From Algoriphagus sp. (GTDB lineage: Bacteria; Bacteroidota; Bacteroidia; Cytophagales; Cyclobacteriaceae): a stretch of 64,000 nucleotides of DNA. The translations under genes and the position numbers were made by a program. The DNA lies in the NCBI GenBank assembly GCA_029945945.1, contig JAQSDM010000005.1:620001-684000 (forward strand). Reading direction: 5' to 3'. Positions 9,760-19,073 of this stretch are shown in pieces. A model generated the notes under the pieces. The model searched no databases and was not told where the DNA came from. It was given only the letters and a program-made list of their open reading frames with translations. Positions within the stretch are counted from its first letter, which is position 1. The number at the start of each line of letters is the position of its first letter.

Positions 9760-10134
9760 TTAACTCAACGCAATTCTAAGACTTGAGAGCAAGAGAAAAA
9801 AAGTAATGGGCGCCCATAGATTGCGCTCTTTTTTGCTGGGAGTAATCAGATTCAAAACTGTCCCCAAGACAAAGAACCCGACGATAAACCAAATTGCTTT
9901 GGATGAGAAATCATAGAAGGAACTCAAAATCAATCCTGACCTGATCAGGCCAATGATTCCGAAAAAAGCCAAAATCAACAATTGAATGACCGCAGCGACC
10001 CGAATTTTGGGAGGGAATTTGCCGGGATATTTTCCTCCCATCGCAAATTCTCCCCAAGGCGCTCCAAGTGCCATTGCAAGTTGGAACAACACGGCGATCA
10101 GAATGAAAAAGCAGAAAATGAACGTGGTGAGCAA
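9760..10134 (-). CDS. small integral membrane protein, function unknown
   Basis: This is a 124-residue protein with four predicted transmembrane helices (about residues 3-24, 45-65, 80-98 and 105-121) and almost no soluble part. A conserved-looking loop GAPWGEFAMGGKYPGKFPPK lies between helices 1 and 2. I recognise the type as a widespread uncharacterised small membrane protein but know no function. It is on the same strand as the helicase upstream (118-base gap). Length and hydrophobic pattern support a real gene. Confidence 0.75.
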   Translation of the reverse strand: MLTTFIFCFFILIAVLFQLAMALGAPWGEFAMGGKYPGKFPPKIRVAAVIQLLILAFFGIIGLIRSGLILSSFYDFSSKAIWFIVGFFVLGTVLNLITPSKKERNLWAPITFFLLLSSLRIALS

Positions 10135-10252
10135 AGGTTATTGGGTTATTATCTCGGTCAACAGACTACGGACAACAGTCCACAGCGCTACCCATTGAAA
10201 ATAAGGTTTTTTGAAATGGAAAGACTAAAGTTAGGAGGCCATTTAGCAGAAA

Positions 10253-11386
10253 TCAAAACTCCAGCTTCTCTGCATTGATCATTTCCACGCGTCTGCCCAT
10301 TTTCTTTTGGATGACTTTGAAATGATGGAGATCTTCTTCGCAGATCAGGGAAATAGCTTCTCCTTCTGATCCCGCTCTACCGGTTCGGCCGATCCGATGG
10401 ATATAGTCTTTTGGAGAGCGCGGCAATTCGAAATTGATCACGATCGGAAGAAACTTGATGTCGATCCCGCGGGCAGCGAGATCAGTCGCCACCAACACCC
10501 GGATTCTTCCGGCTTTGAAACCGCTCAAGGCTTCGGTTCGTGCTCCCTGACTTTTATCCCCATGGAAAGCCACGGCTTCGATTCCGTTTTTCTTTAGTTT
10601 GACCACCAAGTTATCTGCTGTCCGAATGGAGGAAGTGAAGACCAAAACCTGCTTCCAATCTCCCGTAGAGATCAGATGTCTGAGAAGCGGGCCTTTTTTC
10701 TCATTGCTTACAAAGTAGGCAGATTGAGTGATCAGTTCGGGAGCTATTTCGTCCTGCTCAATTTCGATTTTCACCGGATTATGGAGCAGTTTATTGATCA
10801 GGACTTCCACCGATTCCTCCATCGTCGCTGAGAAAAGGATGTTTTGTCTTTTCTTTGGCAACTCAGCAAGAATCTGATCCACCTCTTCTTTGAAACCCAT
10901 GCTGAGCACTTTGTCGGCTTCGTCCACGACCAAAATTTCCACTTCAGAAAGCCGCATGGAATTCTTCGAAAGCAAATCCAACAATCGACCCGGCGTTGCA
11001 ATCATGATTTCTGTCCCGTAAATGCTCATCATCTGCGGATTGATCGAAACTCCTCCGAAAACTGCAAGCGTCTTCACTTTTCTTCCTAAAAACCGACTGA
11101 AGTTATTCGCCACTTCTGCCACTTGCACAGCGAGTTCGCGTGTCGGTACCAAGATCAAAACCGGGATAATCCGGTTTATTGCAGGTTCTTTTTTCTGAAA
11201 AAGTTGCAAGATGGGCAAGATGTAGGAAGCCGTTTTTCCAGATCCAGTCGGTGCTATTCCCAACACATCTTTTCCCTGAAGCAATGCAGGAATGGCTTCT
11301 ACCTGAATCGGGTAGGGGCTTTCATATTTTGCTTTTTCAATGGCAGAAAGGAGTGGAGCGGAAAGTCCTAAATCGGAAAAGTTCAT
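10253..11386 (-). CDS. DEAD-box ATP-dependent RNA helicase (RhlE-like)
   Basis: Unwinds RNA duplexes in the cytoplasm, probably in ribosome assembly or RNA turnover. From the ATG at 11386 the protein is 377 residues. It shows the Q motif region (YPIQVEAIP), Walker A APTGSGKT at residues 45-52, PTRELA, DEAD in LVVDEADKVLSMG, SAT in LFSATM, and the C-terminal domain with ATDLAARGID and HRIGRTGRAG. The basic or disordered tail often found in RhlE is absent. The frame stays open upstream to an ATG at 11428, but a -7 element (TACCTTTG) at 11403-11410 lies inside that extension, and MNFSDLGLS is the standard family start, so 11386 is preferred. Confidence 0.93.
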   Translation of the reverse strand: MNFSDLGLSAPLLSAIEKAKYESPYPIQVEAIPALLQGKDVLGIAPTGSGKTASYILPILQLFQKKEPAINRIIPVLILVPTRELAVQVAEVANNFSRFLGRKVKTLAVFGGVSINPQMMSIYGTEIMIATPGRLLDLLSKNSMRLSEVEILVVDEADKVLSMGFKEEVDQILAELPKKRQNILFSATMEESVEVLINKLLHNPVKIEIEQDEIAPELITQSAYFVSNEKKGPLLRHLISTGDWKQVLVFTSSIRTADNLVVKLKKNGIEAVAFHGDKSQGARTEALSGFKAGRIRVLVATDLAARGIDIKFLPIVINFELPRSPKDYIHRIGRTGRAGSEGEAISLICEEDLHHFKVIQKKMGRRVEMINAEKLEF

Positions 11387-11872
11387 GCGAGACTGTTTTG
11401 GACAAAGGTAAGGCTTTGTTTCAGTCATCGGTGTCCAGTTTCAGTTTTTGGAGATTAGGAGTGAAAGTATCAAAAGTGCCAGGCCCACAGCCTTAATTAA
11501 AAACAAATCAAGGTTGTTGGAGCGGGAATCTGTTCAGAATAAATGAAGAAAAAATGAGGAGAAAGATTCCCGATTTGCGGAAATCGGCAACAAATCAGTT
11601 GATGGTTCCTTTGTTTTTCCAAGTCTTTAAATTTTAATGAACTAAAAAACCAGCCTTTAAAGTCACTTTGATTTATTGTAAAAGGCAGGATTTGGAGAAA
11701 TTCCGGAAAGGACACTAATGAAGCTAAGGAAATAATGCCAGGTCAAGTTCCGGTGGCAGGTGGATTGTAAGTTTAAATGTGAAAGAGTGAAAATTAAATA
11801 TTTGAGACAAAATGCAGATTTGTTCATGATCGTCTTCCTGTCCTCAAATAATAGTACTAGAAATATTGCAAT
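11387..11872. other. gene-free stretch between helicase and GSP26-like copy 1
   Basis: Apart from the helicase promoter, the 486 bases contain only short frames without recognisable protein features. The sequence is AT-rich. Divergent promoters for the two flanking genes are expected here; I could not place one for the downstream gene. Confidence 0.35.
11403..11410 (-). promoter_or_regulatory. -7 element (TACCTTTG) of the helicase gene
   Basis: The minus-strand sequence matches the Bacteroidota TAnnTTTG consensus and would place the transcript start near 11396, 10 bases before the ATG at 11386. No clear -33 TTTG is visible at the expected distance, so this is a tentative call. Its value is that it argues against translation starting at 11428. 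Confidence 0.45.
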
Positions 11873-12352
11873 ATGAACTCGCTCACTAACATTCAAAAAG
11901 AAGGAAATCAGTCCGACTTAACGGGAAAAGAAGCGATCGAAAAGATGCGGGCCTTGATTGATAAATCATCAGGTTCATGCTTCTATTGTACATCAAACCT
12001 GATGGACATTAATTATAGCACCCCGATTAGTATTATTCAATCTGAATCAAATGGAGATTTATGGTTTTTAGGCCCTAAAGACTGCTTTAAAAAAAAGGAA
12101 ATTACGCAAAACTTTGAGGTTACCTTGTTTTTCCCGGAAACAACTCATTCTGAATTTTTGGAGCTAAAAGGCTTGGTTAAGTGCTATGATGATACTAATC
12201 GAATTAAAGAACTTCGGAATCAAACCTTCAATTCCCGATTTAAAGATGGTTTGGATGATGAAAGATTTTCAATGCACCAGTTTACCCCGGAAAATGGTTT
12301 TTACTGGGATAAAAAAAATGACATATTAGGTGAAATGCATTTTGGAAAGTAG
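11873..12352 (+). CDS. GSP26-like flavin-fold protein, degenerating tandem copy
   Basis: This 159-residue relative of the pyridoxamine-phosphate-oxidase-fold general stress protein 26 group is duplicated at 13135-13668. It keeps the N-terminal EAIEKMRALIDKS helix, a Cys-rich strand (CFYCTSN) and the GDLWFLGPKD block. After GFYWDKKND it diverges and stops early. The lost C-terminus is still readable in another frame: bases 12383-12406 encode the EGSLKI-stop that ends copy 2. Indels have thus shifted the true end out of frame, and it lacks about 18 C-terminal residues. It may be a pseudogene in progress or a shortened functional protein. FMN-contact residues are also less well kept than in copy 2. 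Confidence 0.7.
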   Translation: MNSLTNIQKEGNQSDLTGKEAIEKMRALIDKSSGSCFYCTSNLMDINYSTPISIIQSESNGDLWFLGPKDCFKKKEITQNFEVTLFFPETTHSEFLELKGLVKCYDDTNRIKELRNQTFNSRFKDGLDDERFSMHQFTPENGFYWDKKNDILGEMHFGK

Positions 12353-13134
12353 GAATAGAGGATGCAAACTCTAAGAAGGCTCTTTGAAGATTTGATTTTT
12401 TTGGTTTAATGATCTTTTAAAACTAGAACCGCTCCGAGGATAAATTCTAAATTCCGGTATACGGGGTCTTTTGAGTTAAGAAATTGGATTTTTTTTCAGA
12501 AAGAGGATTCAAATTTCCCACAGAACATCCTCCGGCAGACAGGTACACAGATAAATTCAGAGACCTGTCTACCGCCAGGCTGGTATCCATGGGACTCAAA
12601 ATCATCAGGATCTACACTTATTCATCGAGGTATGTGAATCCCCACTCATTCATGAACGTTTCGTTACGAGATTTACGGGGGTTTTCAGGGTTTGACTTAT
12701 CTCTTTCTTGAATTTCTATTCAATTGATTAACGCCAATGCCCAAATATTCCCTTGGTTGAACTGTTTCGATAAGAACTGGTAAAAGGGAAAAATATCCCC
12801 AATTAAAGGAAAAATTCAGCGTTTCGGATTCGTGAATTGGGCCTTTATTTCAAAAAGAAAATTCTCCAAGAAATCGAAAAAGGTATCCTGAAATTTCAAA
12901 AGATTGCCCTCAATGTAATAATAGGATGATATGTCAGAAAGGATTCCGGGATTTCAAATCTTTAAAGATTCTACTTGAAATCCAGTGGCAGCGCCTTTGC
13001 AGGTTGAAGAAAGAGAGATCCCAAATCGTTTGGGAAGGTAGTTTTTGATCTCAGAATTACACGATCAAAAAGGAAGACTTTAACCACAGTTTTTCATTCC
13101 TCTTTTAAAATAAATCAACTAATAAAAACTCAAG
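12353..13134. other. gene-free stretch between the two GSP26-like copies
   Basis: The first about 110 bases are the decayed 3' end and downstream flank of copy 1. They align with 13651-13775 after copy 2, including a broken version of that copy's terminator. An inverted repeat lies at 12534-12576. The remaining 500 bases hold no credible gene; short open frames lack codon or domain support. Confidence 0.5.
12534..12576. repeat. short inverted repeat (GGCAGACAGGT / ACCTGTCTACCGCC)
   Basis: The left arm GGCAGACAGGT at 12534-12544 pairs with ACCTGTCT at 12563-12570 and, after a three-base interruption, GCC at 12574-12576; the loop is 18 bases. The word GGCAGACA also occurs in REP-like copy A near 5660, and the perfect palindrome at 20181-20198 is similar in composition. 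It is probably a small dispersed palindromic element. Confidence 0.5.
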
Positions 13135-13668
13135 ATGAATTCTATCACTAGCACGCAAAAAGAAGGAAATCATACCAACTTAATGGGAGAAGAAGCAATC
13201 AAAAAAATGCGTAACCTGATTGATAAGTCCGGTTCATGCTTTTTTTGCACTTCAACCTTAATGAATAAAATCAACAGCAGTCCGATGAGTGTCCAGAAAT
13301 CTGACATGAATGGTGACTTGTGGTTTTTGAGCCCGAAAGACAGCATCAAAAACATGGAAATCACGCAGGATTCAGAGGTGACTTTGTATTTCCAGGGTTC
13401 TCCACATTCTGACTTTTTGGAACTGAAAGGAAAAGCAACGATCAGTGACGACAAGGATCTTATCAAAGAACTTTGGGATCCGATGGCTAAGTCGTGGTTC
13501 AAAGAAGGTAAAGATGATCCGAGGATTTCGGTGATCCAATTCAAAACTGAATCGGGCTATTATTGGGACAATGAGCATGGAAATACCATTGCTGGTATAA
13601 AGCTTTTGATAGGAGTAATTACGGGAACAAGCACGGATGATTCCGAAGAAGGCTCTTTGAAAATTTGA
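13135..13668 (+). CDS. general stress protein 26-like, PNPOx-like split-barrel
   Basis: This 177-residue soluble protein of the pyridoxamine 5'-phosphate oxidase-like fold corresponds to the Bacteroidota proteins usually called general stress protein 26. Recognisable blocks are EAIKKMRNLIDKSGSCFFCT, PMSVQKSDMNGDLWFLSPKD, SEVTLYFQGSPHSDFLELKG, KELWDPMAKSWFKEGKDDPR, and the typical end (DDSEEGSLKI). Family members probably bind FMN or a related flavin. The usual Arg just before PMSV is Ser here (SSPMSV), which could weaken cofactor phosphate binding. It is the better-kept member of a tandem pair, and a strong terminator follows at 13726. Exact substrate is unknown. Confidence 0.88.
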   Translation: MNSITSTQKEGNHTNLMGEEAIKKMRNLIDKSGSCFFCTSTLMNKINSSPMSVQKSDMNGDLWFLSPKDSIKNMEITQDSEVTLYFQGSPHSDFLELKGKATISDDKDLIKELWDPMAKSWFKEGKDDPRISVIQFKTESGYYWDNEHGNTIAGIKLLIGVITGTSTDDSEEGSLKI

Positions 13669-13725
13669 TTTTTTAATGGTTTAATAACCTTTTAAAAACG
13701 AGAACTGCCCGAAGGGTAAATTCTT

Positions 13726-13775
13726 AATTCCAATATCTGAGGTCCTCTGACTTCAGGTATTGGAATTTTTTTTTG
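13726..13775 (+). terminator. intrinsic terminator after GSP26-like copy 2
   Basis: A 15-base stem runs from AATTCCAATATCTGA (13726-13740) to TCAGGTATTGGAATT (13753-13767), with one G-U-compatible mismatch and a 12-base loop. A run of T residues follows. Confidence 0.85.
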
Positions 13776-13805
13776 GTCAGGAAATTCGGGAAGATTTCAC
13801 GGGTT

Positions 13806-14714
13806 TCATTTAAATTTTTTGATCGTCTCCCCAATCAAATTGAGGGCTTTATCATAGGTCTCGATGCCATGCCCGACATTCTGGAAAACCTTAATTTCTT
13901 TCAAGTTTTTAAGATGTTTTTTAGCGTTATCGATGGATTTTTGAAAAGGAAATAATAAATCCTGATCGCCCAAAAGCAAGTAGGTGTCAACCTGAACATC
14001 CTGTAACTCGCTGTCCATGTAATAAGGTTTCTGCGTTTTATCCGCATATCGGCTGATTGCAAAAACCTCGTAATCGATGAGCATTTTTTCTGATTTTGGA
14101 GAAAGTTGGTGATTGGGTTTTGAGAAAATAGCCTTGTTCAAAAACTTCTCAACATTCATTTCAGTCGGGCTGATGATGGGCAAAAGATTGAAATAAAGAT
14201 TTTTCAGTGAAAGTGAAAAAGGCTGCAAACAACCCGGATTAAGTAAAAAAGCTGCTTTGACTTTTTCTGGTTTTACGATTCCCAATTTCATGCAAATCAA
14301 TCCGCCAAATGAAGCACCGGCGATGAAAGCCTTTTCGATGTTCAGCTTCTCAAAAACCTCATTTGCCCAATGTCCATAATCCAATGATTTGATGTCAGGA
14401 GTGTTTCCATCGCTCAGATTGGGTAAACCATTTGGCTCGACCAGGTAGATTTTCAATTGGTGATTGAGATGATCCAGGCCTTTGTCAAAATCCCAAATCA
14501 GTGAAGTTGTTCGGGCTCCCGGAAAAATGACCAGAGTTTCCAGATTTTCTTCCTTGGTATTTATTCCCCAAACATGTGTTTTTCCGAGTGAAGTTGTGAG
14601 TTCAAATCTTTCGTACTTTCTGCCATTTGCAGACTCCAATTGATTTATCCATTTCTCAAAAAAAGCGATATCATTCTTTTTGTCTTTGAAACCGGAAGTG
14701 CTGTGGATTTTCAT
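13806..14714 (-). CDS. alpha/beta hydrolase
   Basis: A 302-residue soluble serine hydrolase of unknown substrate. The nucleophile elbow GASFGG places Ser135 at the tip, the oxyanion region is in VIFPGARTTSLIWDF, the acid Asp lies in LLLGDQDLLFPF, and the catalytic His in QNVGHGIETYD. No signal peptide is present. It follows the cupin gene on the same strand with a gap of 33 bases, so the two likely form an operon. The fold call is firm; esterase, lipase or lactonase activity cannot be told apart. Confidence 0.88.
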   Translation of the reverse strand: MKIHSTSGFKDKKNDIAFFEKWINQLESANGRKYERFELTTSLGKTHVWGINTKEENLETLVIFPGARTTSLIWDFDKGLDHLNHQLKIYLVEPNGLPNLSDGNTPDIKSLDYGHWANEVFEKLNIEKAFIAGASFGGLICMKLGIVKPEKVKAAFLLNPGCLQPFSLSLKNLYFNLLPIISPTEMNVEKFLNKAIFSKPNHQLSPKSEKMLIDYEVFAISRYADKTQKPYYMDSELQDVQVDTYLLLGDQDLLFPFQKSIDNAKKHLKNLKEIKVFQNVGHGIETYDKALNLIGETIKKFK

Positions 14715-14747
14715 TTCTATAGGATTTAAAAGTTAATTTCAATAAGA

Positions 14748-15176
14748 TCACTTCACTTTTTCTGTGATTTTCACACCGTCGGTTCCAGCGTAGAAAACCA
14801 TGATTTCTGCAGGAATGTCTCCGTAATTTTTCCCGGTGTGAATCGTATTCACTACCTCGATCAGAGGATCTCCGGTTTTCATTTTCAGCGTGTTTCCATG
14901 CTCATCGATTACCTCCAATTCTCCGCTGAGAAGCACTCCGGCATTGATGGTTGGGTGAAAGTGGAGGGGAAGCTCAGAATGAGGAGGAATAGTGATTTTC
15001 AGGATCGAGATTTTTGGCTTTCCGGTCGGATAATTTGGAAGGGAATCTCCATTCCAGGAAAGACCGGATTCAATCAAGGTAAAGGAATGTGGGTCAGCCG
15101 ATTCGAGAACTTCCTTTTTAAAAACATAAGCCGAAAAGAATGCAATCAGGACCACAAGCAAAAGATTTTTAACCAT
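14748..15176 (-). CDS. cupin-domain protein with N-terminal membrane anchor
   Basis: A 142-residue protein. Residues 1-20 are hydrophobic (VKNLLLVVLIAFFSAYVF), a signal anchor or uncleaved signal peptide, so the cupin is probably periplasmic. The single cupin barrel has the first motif PLHFHPTINAGVLLSGELEV, whose His residues are the usual metal ligands, and the second motif around IHTGKNYGDIPAEIMVFYAG. The substrate is unknown; many such cupins bind small polar molecules or act as non-catalytic sensors. It is the first gene of a two-gene unit with the alpha/beta hydrolase. Confidence 0.85.
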   Translation of the reverse strand: MVKNLLLVVLIAFFSAYVFKKEVLESADPHSFTLIESGLSWNGDSLPNYPTGKPKISILKITIPPHSELPLHFHPTINAGVLLSGELEVIDEHGNTLKMKTGDPLIEVVNTIHTGKNYGDIPAEIMVFYAGTDGVKITEKVK

Positions 15177-15388
15177 GGTAATTTCAAAAATGTCTGTTTT
15201 CTGAAAGGTAGAAAAAAAGCAAATCAGTTTTCAGACCTTATTGCTTGACTAAATTCAACCGCTGTTGTAAAACTGGTTTGTGTATCACCCGAATAAGTAT
15301 CAAATTGTAATTACCCAGTAAACGACGATCTGACCTGCCAAAAGCCTTTAGGATTGATGTTTACAAAGCCCAAGAAACCTGTAATTTC

Positions 15389-17938
15389 ATGCGTCGCATT
15401 TATTCCCTGCCACTCTCCCTGGCGTTTTTACTTTTCTTTTCCTGCAAAAAGAACGGACCTACACCTCCCACGCCTGATAGTCCTGCTAGAACTGCTTTGG
15501 AGGAACTTTCGACTTTTCAGATTGAGCCCGGTTTCAAAGTTCAGCTTGTCGCCTCAGAACCCCTGATCGAGGATCCGATCCTGATTCAGTTTGATGAAGA
15601 TGGTCGATTATGGGTAGTTGAGATGCGTGGTTACATGTCGGATATCAAAGGCAGCGAAGAGGAAAAGCCAATCGGCCGGATTTCCATTTTGGAAGATGAA
15701 AATGGCGATGGAGAAATGGACAAAAGCACTATTTATCTGGATAGTCTGGTCATGCCCCGCGCTTTGGGTTTTATCGAAGGCGGAGCATTGGTTGCCGAAA
15801 ATAATTCACTTTGGGTAACTCAGGATACCGATGGAGACTTGAAAGCAGACTCCAAAGTTTTGCTTGATTCTACTTATTCTGCGAATGGAATTCCCGAACA
15901 CTCCGATAATGGATTTGTCCGAAACGTTGACAACTGGTACTACAGTGCCAAGTCCAAACTTCGCTACCGAAATCAAAATGGTGAATGGATCCGCGGCAGT
16001 ACGGAAGCACGGGGTCAGTGGGGAATCTCCCAGGACGATCAAGGCCGCCTCATTTATAATTACAATTGGTCCCAGCTTCACGGTGACCTTGTTCCTGCGA
16101 ATTACCTTTCCCGAAATCCCAATCATTCCCCTTCCACCGGTATCGATCATGGTCTGACCATTGACCGGAAGGTTTTTCCAATCCGCCCGAATCTTGCTGT
16201 AAACCGTGGATATATCCCGGGTACGCTGGACTCAGCCGGGAGACTGCTGGAGTTTACATCTGCTTGTTCGCCGATAGTGTATAGAAGCAGGGTTTTTCCG
16301 GAGGAATACTACGGGAACATTTTTGTGATGGAAAATGCCGGGAATCTGATCAAGCGTAATGTGGTAACCCAAAAAGGAATTTTATTGGAAGCTCATGACC
16401 CAAATCCAGGAACCGAATTTATGGCTTCGACGGATGAGAGATTCCGCCCTGTTCATGGGACTATTGGTCCTGATGGAGCTTTCTACATTGCAGATATGTA
16501 CCACGGGATTGTGCAGCATGAATCTTATATGACTCCCTATTTGAAGGAGCAAACGGAGAAAAGAGGATTGGATAAGGCGGTCCATCTCGGCAGAATCTGG
16601 CGCGTGGTACCCGAAGATTGGGATCCATCCGAGACTCCAAAATTATCCAAGGCCACCAACGAGGAATTGGTCGGTTTCCTTTCCCATGATGACGGTTGGT
16701 ATCGGGATATGGCCCAGCGCTTACTTGTTGAGCGGGGAGATTTGACCGTGGTTCCGGCTTTGGAAGAGTTGGCAAAAAGCGGAGAAAGTGAATTCGGAGC
16801 TTTCCATGCGCTATGGACTTTGGAAGGGTTGAATGCGCTGAATTCCGAGTTCTTATTGGAGCTTTTGCCCGGTAAGCCACCTTTGATTCAGACTACCGTC
16901 TTGCGACTTTTGGAAAAACCTGCTTCCGAAAATCCTGAAATAAGAAGTCAATTGGAAATAGCCATGAAACAGCTGGCAGCAGACGCTTCGGAAGAACTTG
17001 CGCTTCAACTTGCCCTAAGCGCTTATGTGCTCTCTCCAGAAGCTTCACATGACATCCTCACCAAAGTAATCCAAAAACATGGTGCACAGGCATTGATTCG
17101 GGATGCGGCAATGAGCAGTTTGGGAGATCAGGAATATGCTTTTATGGAAAGAAATTGGGCTTCGATGGCTTGGAAAACTCCAAACCCCGCCAGTGAGATT
17201 TTCCTCGAAATGCTGACAACCGCAATTGTGAAAAAAGGATCAGCGAGCGAGATTATTGGATTGCTGGTGTTGGCGGATTCTCCTTCAGCTGAACTGGACT
17301 GGAAAGGGAAAGTGGTCCTCACGGGCATGGCGATTCAGGCAGCCAATCCGTCGCCGAAAGGTCAGATTGTATTGAAATTTGAACCTGTTATTTTCAAAAG
17401 GACGGATCTTCCTCTGGATAAAAACCGTCTTGAAATGCTGAAAAGAATGTTTTCCTGGCCGGGATATAAACCGTCACCATTAGAAACTTCGACCGCTGTT
17501 TTGGATGAAAATTCCATGAAGCAGTTTGCCGATGGCAGACAGAAATACCTGACAACCTGCGCTGGATGCCACGGTTCCAATGGTGCCGGTGCCAGCAGAA
17601 TGGGTCCTCCTTTGGCTGGTTCGGAATGGGTAACCGGTGATGAAAGGCGCCTTGTTCTGATCCTTTTGCATGGATTAGAAGGCCCGATAGAGGTGGCAGG
17701 AAAAAACTACGACGCCCCGCAAATCCTGCCGGTCATGCCTGCACATTCTACCATGGATGATGGTAGCATTGCTTCAATTCTGACCTATATCCGAAACGAA
17801 TGGGGAAATCAGGCTCCTCCTGTAACAGGCAGGACCGTTGGTGGAACAAGGCATACTTCCCAAGGCCGGGTGTATCCATGGTCCGCTGCCGAACTCAATA
17901 AGCATATCGAAAGCCTCAAAGCTTCCGAAAAAAAATAA
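15389..17938 (+). CDS. haem-binding periplasmic dehydrogenase (beta-propeller, HEAT, cytochrome c)
   Basis: An 849-residue exported lipoprotein (lipobox LFFSC, Cys19) of the large group of PVC/Bacteroidota membrane-bound dehydrogenase-like proteins. Residues about 40-400 form a sugar-dehydrogenase-like beta-propeller (VQLVASEPLIEDPILIQFDE, FRPVHGTIGPDGAFYIADMY). About 420-700 looks like HEAT-type helical repeats (AQRLLVERGDLTVVPALEEL). The C-terminus is a cytochrome c domain with CAGCH at residues 724-728 and Met783 (VMPAH) as likely sixth ligand. It probably oxidises a sugar or polyol and passes electrons to the respiratory chain. The ATG is 24 bases before the next gene's operon partner starts, and the gene heads a unit with a Tat-exported isomerase and an SDR. 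Substrate is inferred from context only. Confidence 0.88.
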   Translation: MRRIYSLPLSLAFLLFFSCKKNGPTPPTPDSPARTALEELSTFQIEPGFKVQLVASEPLIEDPILIQFDEDGRLWVVEMRGYMSDIKGSEEEKPIGRISILEDENGDGEMDKSTIYLDSLVMPRALGFIEGGALVAENNSLWVTQDTDGDLKADSKVLLDSTYSANGIPEHSDNGFVRNVDNWYYSAKSKLRYRNQNGEWIRGSTEARGQWGISQDDQGRLIYNYNWSQLHGDLVPANYLSRNPNHSPSTGIDHGLTIDRKVFPIRPNLAVNRGYIPGTLDSAGRLLEFTSACSPIVYRSRVFPEEYYGNIFVMENAGNLIKRNVVTQKGILLEAHDPNPGTEFMASTDERFRPVHGTIGPDGAFYIADMYHGIVQHESYMTPYLKEQTEKRGLDKAVHLGRIWRVVPEDWDPSETPKLSKATNEELVGFLSHDDGWYRDMAQRLLVERGDLTVVPALEELAKSGESEFGAFHALWTLEGLNALNSEFLLELLPGKPPLIQTTVLRLLEKPASENPEIRSQLEIAMKQLAADASEELALQLALSAYVLSPEASHDILTKVIQKHGAQALIRDAAMSSLGDQEYAFMERNWASMAWKTPNPASEIFLEMLTTAIVKKGSASEIIGLLVLADSPSAELDWKGKVVLTGMAIQAANPSPKGQIVLKFEPVIFKRTDLPLDKNRLEMLKRMFSWPGYKPSPLETSTAVLDENSMKQFADGRQKYLTTCAGCHGSNGAGASRMGPPLAGSEWVTGDERRLVLILLHGLEGPIEVAGKNYDAPQILPVMPAHSTMDDGSIASILTYIRNEWGNQAPPVTGRTVGGTRHTSQGRVYPWSAAELNKHIESLKASEKK

Positions 17939-17962
17939 GATTTCAACCCCGCTCCCAAACCC

Positions 17963-19066
17963 ATGAAGAAACCTATTTCAAATTCCCAAAATGACCGTCT
18001 TTCGATCGACAGGCGAAGTTTTCTGAAAACAGCAGGGCTTGGAGCGATGGCCATGTCCTTTCCTTTTCCGGAATTGCCCGATTATCTGAAAGGGGTTCCG
18101 ATGGGAATTGTCGTTCATTCTTACGGTGCCCGCTGGAATTCAAAAGTGGAAAGCAAAAACTATCCGGGATTTCAGAATGCACTGGATTTGATCAATCACT
18201 GCCATAGCATTGGGGCCGGAGGAGTACAGGTAGGGGTGAATAACTGGACTTCTGATTTTGCAAAACAAGTGAGAGACACCCGGGAAAAACTGGGGCTTTA
18301 CCTGGAAGGAAGCATTGGGATGCCTAAAACGGAAGCAGATGTTTCCAATTTTGAGAAAGAGGTTTTGGCGGCGAAAGAGGCGGGGGCAACTGTTCTCCGG
18401 ACCGTTTGTCTGAGCGGAAGACGTTATGAAAATTTCAAAACGGAAGCAGAATGGCTGACTTTCAAAACCAACTCGCTGAATTCAATTCGCCTTGCCGAGC
18501 CGATTGTGCGAAAGCATAAAATGAAACTGGCAGTGGAGAATCATAAGGATTGGAAAGCTCAGGAACTCGCAGATATCATCAAAAATCTGAGCAGCGAATG
18601 GGTGGGAGTGACGCTTGATTTTGGAAATAATTATTCCTTGCTGGAGGAATCTTCACATGTGATCAGCACGCTTGCGCCGTATGCTTTTTCGACCCACATC
18701 AAGGATATGGGAGTGAAGGAATACGAAAAAGGATTTTTGCTGTCTGAAGTACCGCTGGGAACAGGGATAGTAGACCTGAAAACAGGGGTAGATCTTTGCA
18801 GGAAATACAATCCTGATATCACATTTAGCCTTGAGATGATTACGCGCGATCCTCTTCAGATTCCTTGTTTGGAGGATGGATATTGGGCAACTTTCGAAAA
18901 TGCCAGTCCGCTGGATCTGGCTAAAATTCTCAGAGTGGTTAAGGCAAAGGAATTTTCAGGAGAGTTGCCGAGTGTCAGCAAACTTGATCCTGAGAAGAAA
19001 CTGGCTTTTGAGGAGGAGAATAACCTTGCATGTTTGGCTTATGGAAAAGAGAAGCTGGGGATTTAG
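17963..19066 (+). CDS. Tat-exported sugar isomerase/epimerase-like TIM-barrel protein
   Basis: A 367-residue protein with an N-terminal twin-arginine signal (DRRSFLKTAG plus a short hydrophobic stretch), so it is exported folded, possibly with its metal. The mature part is a xylose-isomerase-like TIM barrel (AP endonuclease 2 family). Candidate metal ligands are Glu in LAVENHKDW, Asp in VTLDFGN, His in STHIKDM and Glu in LEMITRD. It starts 24 bases after the haem dehydrogenase and probably acts on the same sugar in the periplasm. Enzyme class (isomerase, epimerase or 3-keto-sugar lyase-like) cannot be settled from sequence. Confidence 0.88.
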   Translation: MKKPISNSQNDRLSIDRRSFLKTAGLGAMAMSFPFPELPDYLKGVPMGIVVHSYGARWNSKVESKNYPGFQNALDLINHCHSIGAGGVQVGVNNWTSDFAKQVRDTREKLGLYLEGSIGMPKTEADVSNFEKEVLAAKEAGATVLRTVCLSGRRYENFKTEAEWLTFKTNSLNSIRLAEPIVRKHKMKLAVENHKDWKAQELADIIKNLSSEWVGVTLDFGNNYSLLEESSHVISTLAPYAFSTHIKDMGVKEYEKGFLLSEVPLGTGIVDLKTGVDLCRKYNPDITFSLEMITRDPLQIPCLEDGYWATFENASPLDLAKILRVVKAKEFSGELPSVSKLDPEKKLAFEEENNLACLAYGKEKLGI

Positions 19067-19073
19067 GATGTTT

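Noticed and set aside
11497..11896. Two short minus-strand frames between helicase and GSP26-like copy 1
   Set aside because: No domain, no codon bias, no conserved pattern; they overlap each other and the next gene.
12484..12711. Plus-strand 75-residue frame between the GSP26-like copies
   Set aside because: It covers an inverted repeat and decayed duplicate flank, and has no protein features.
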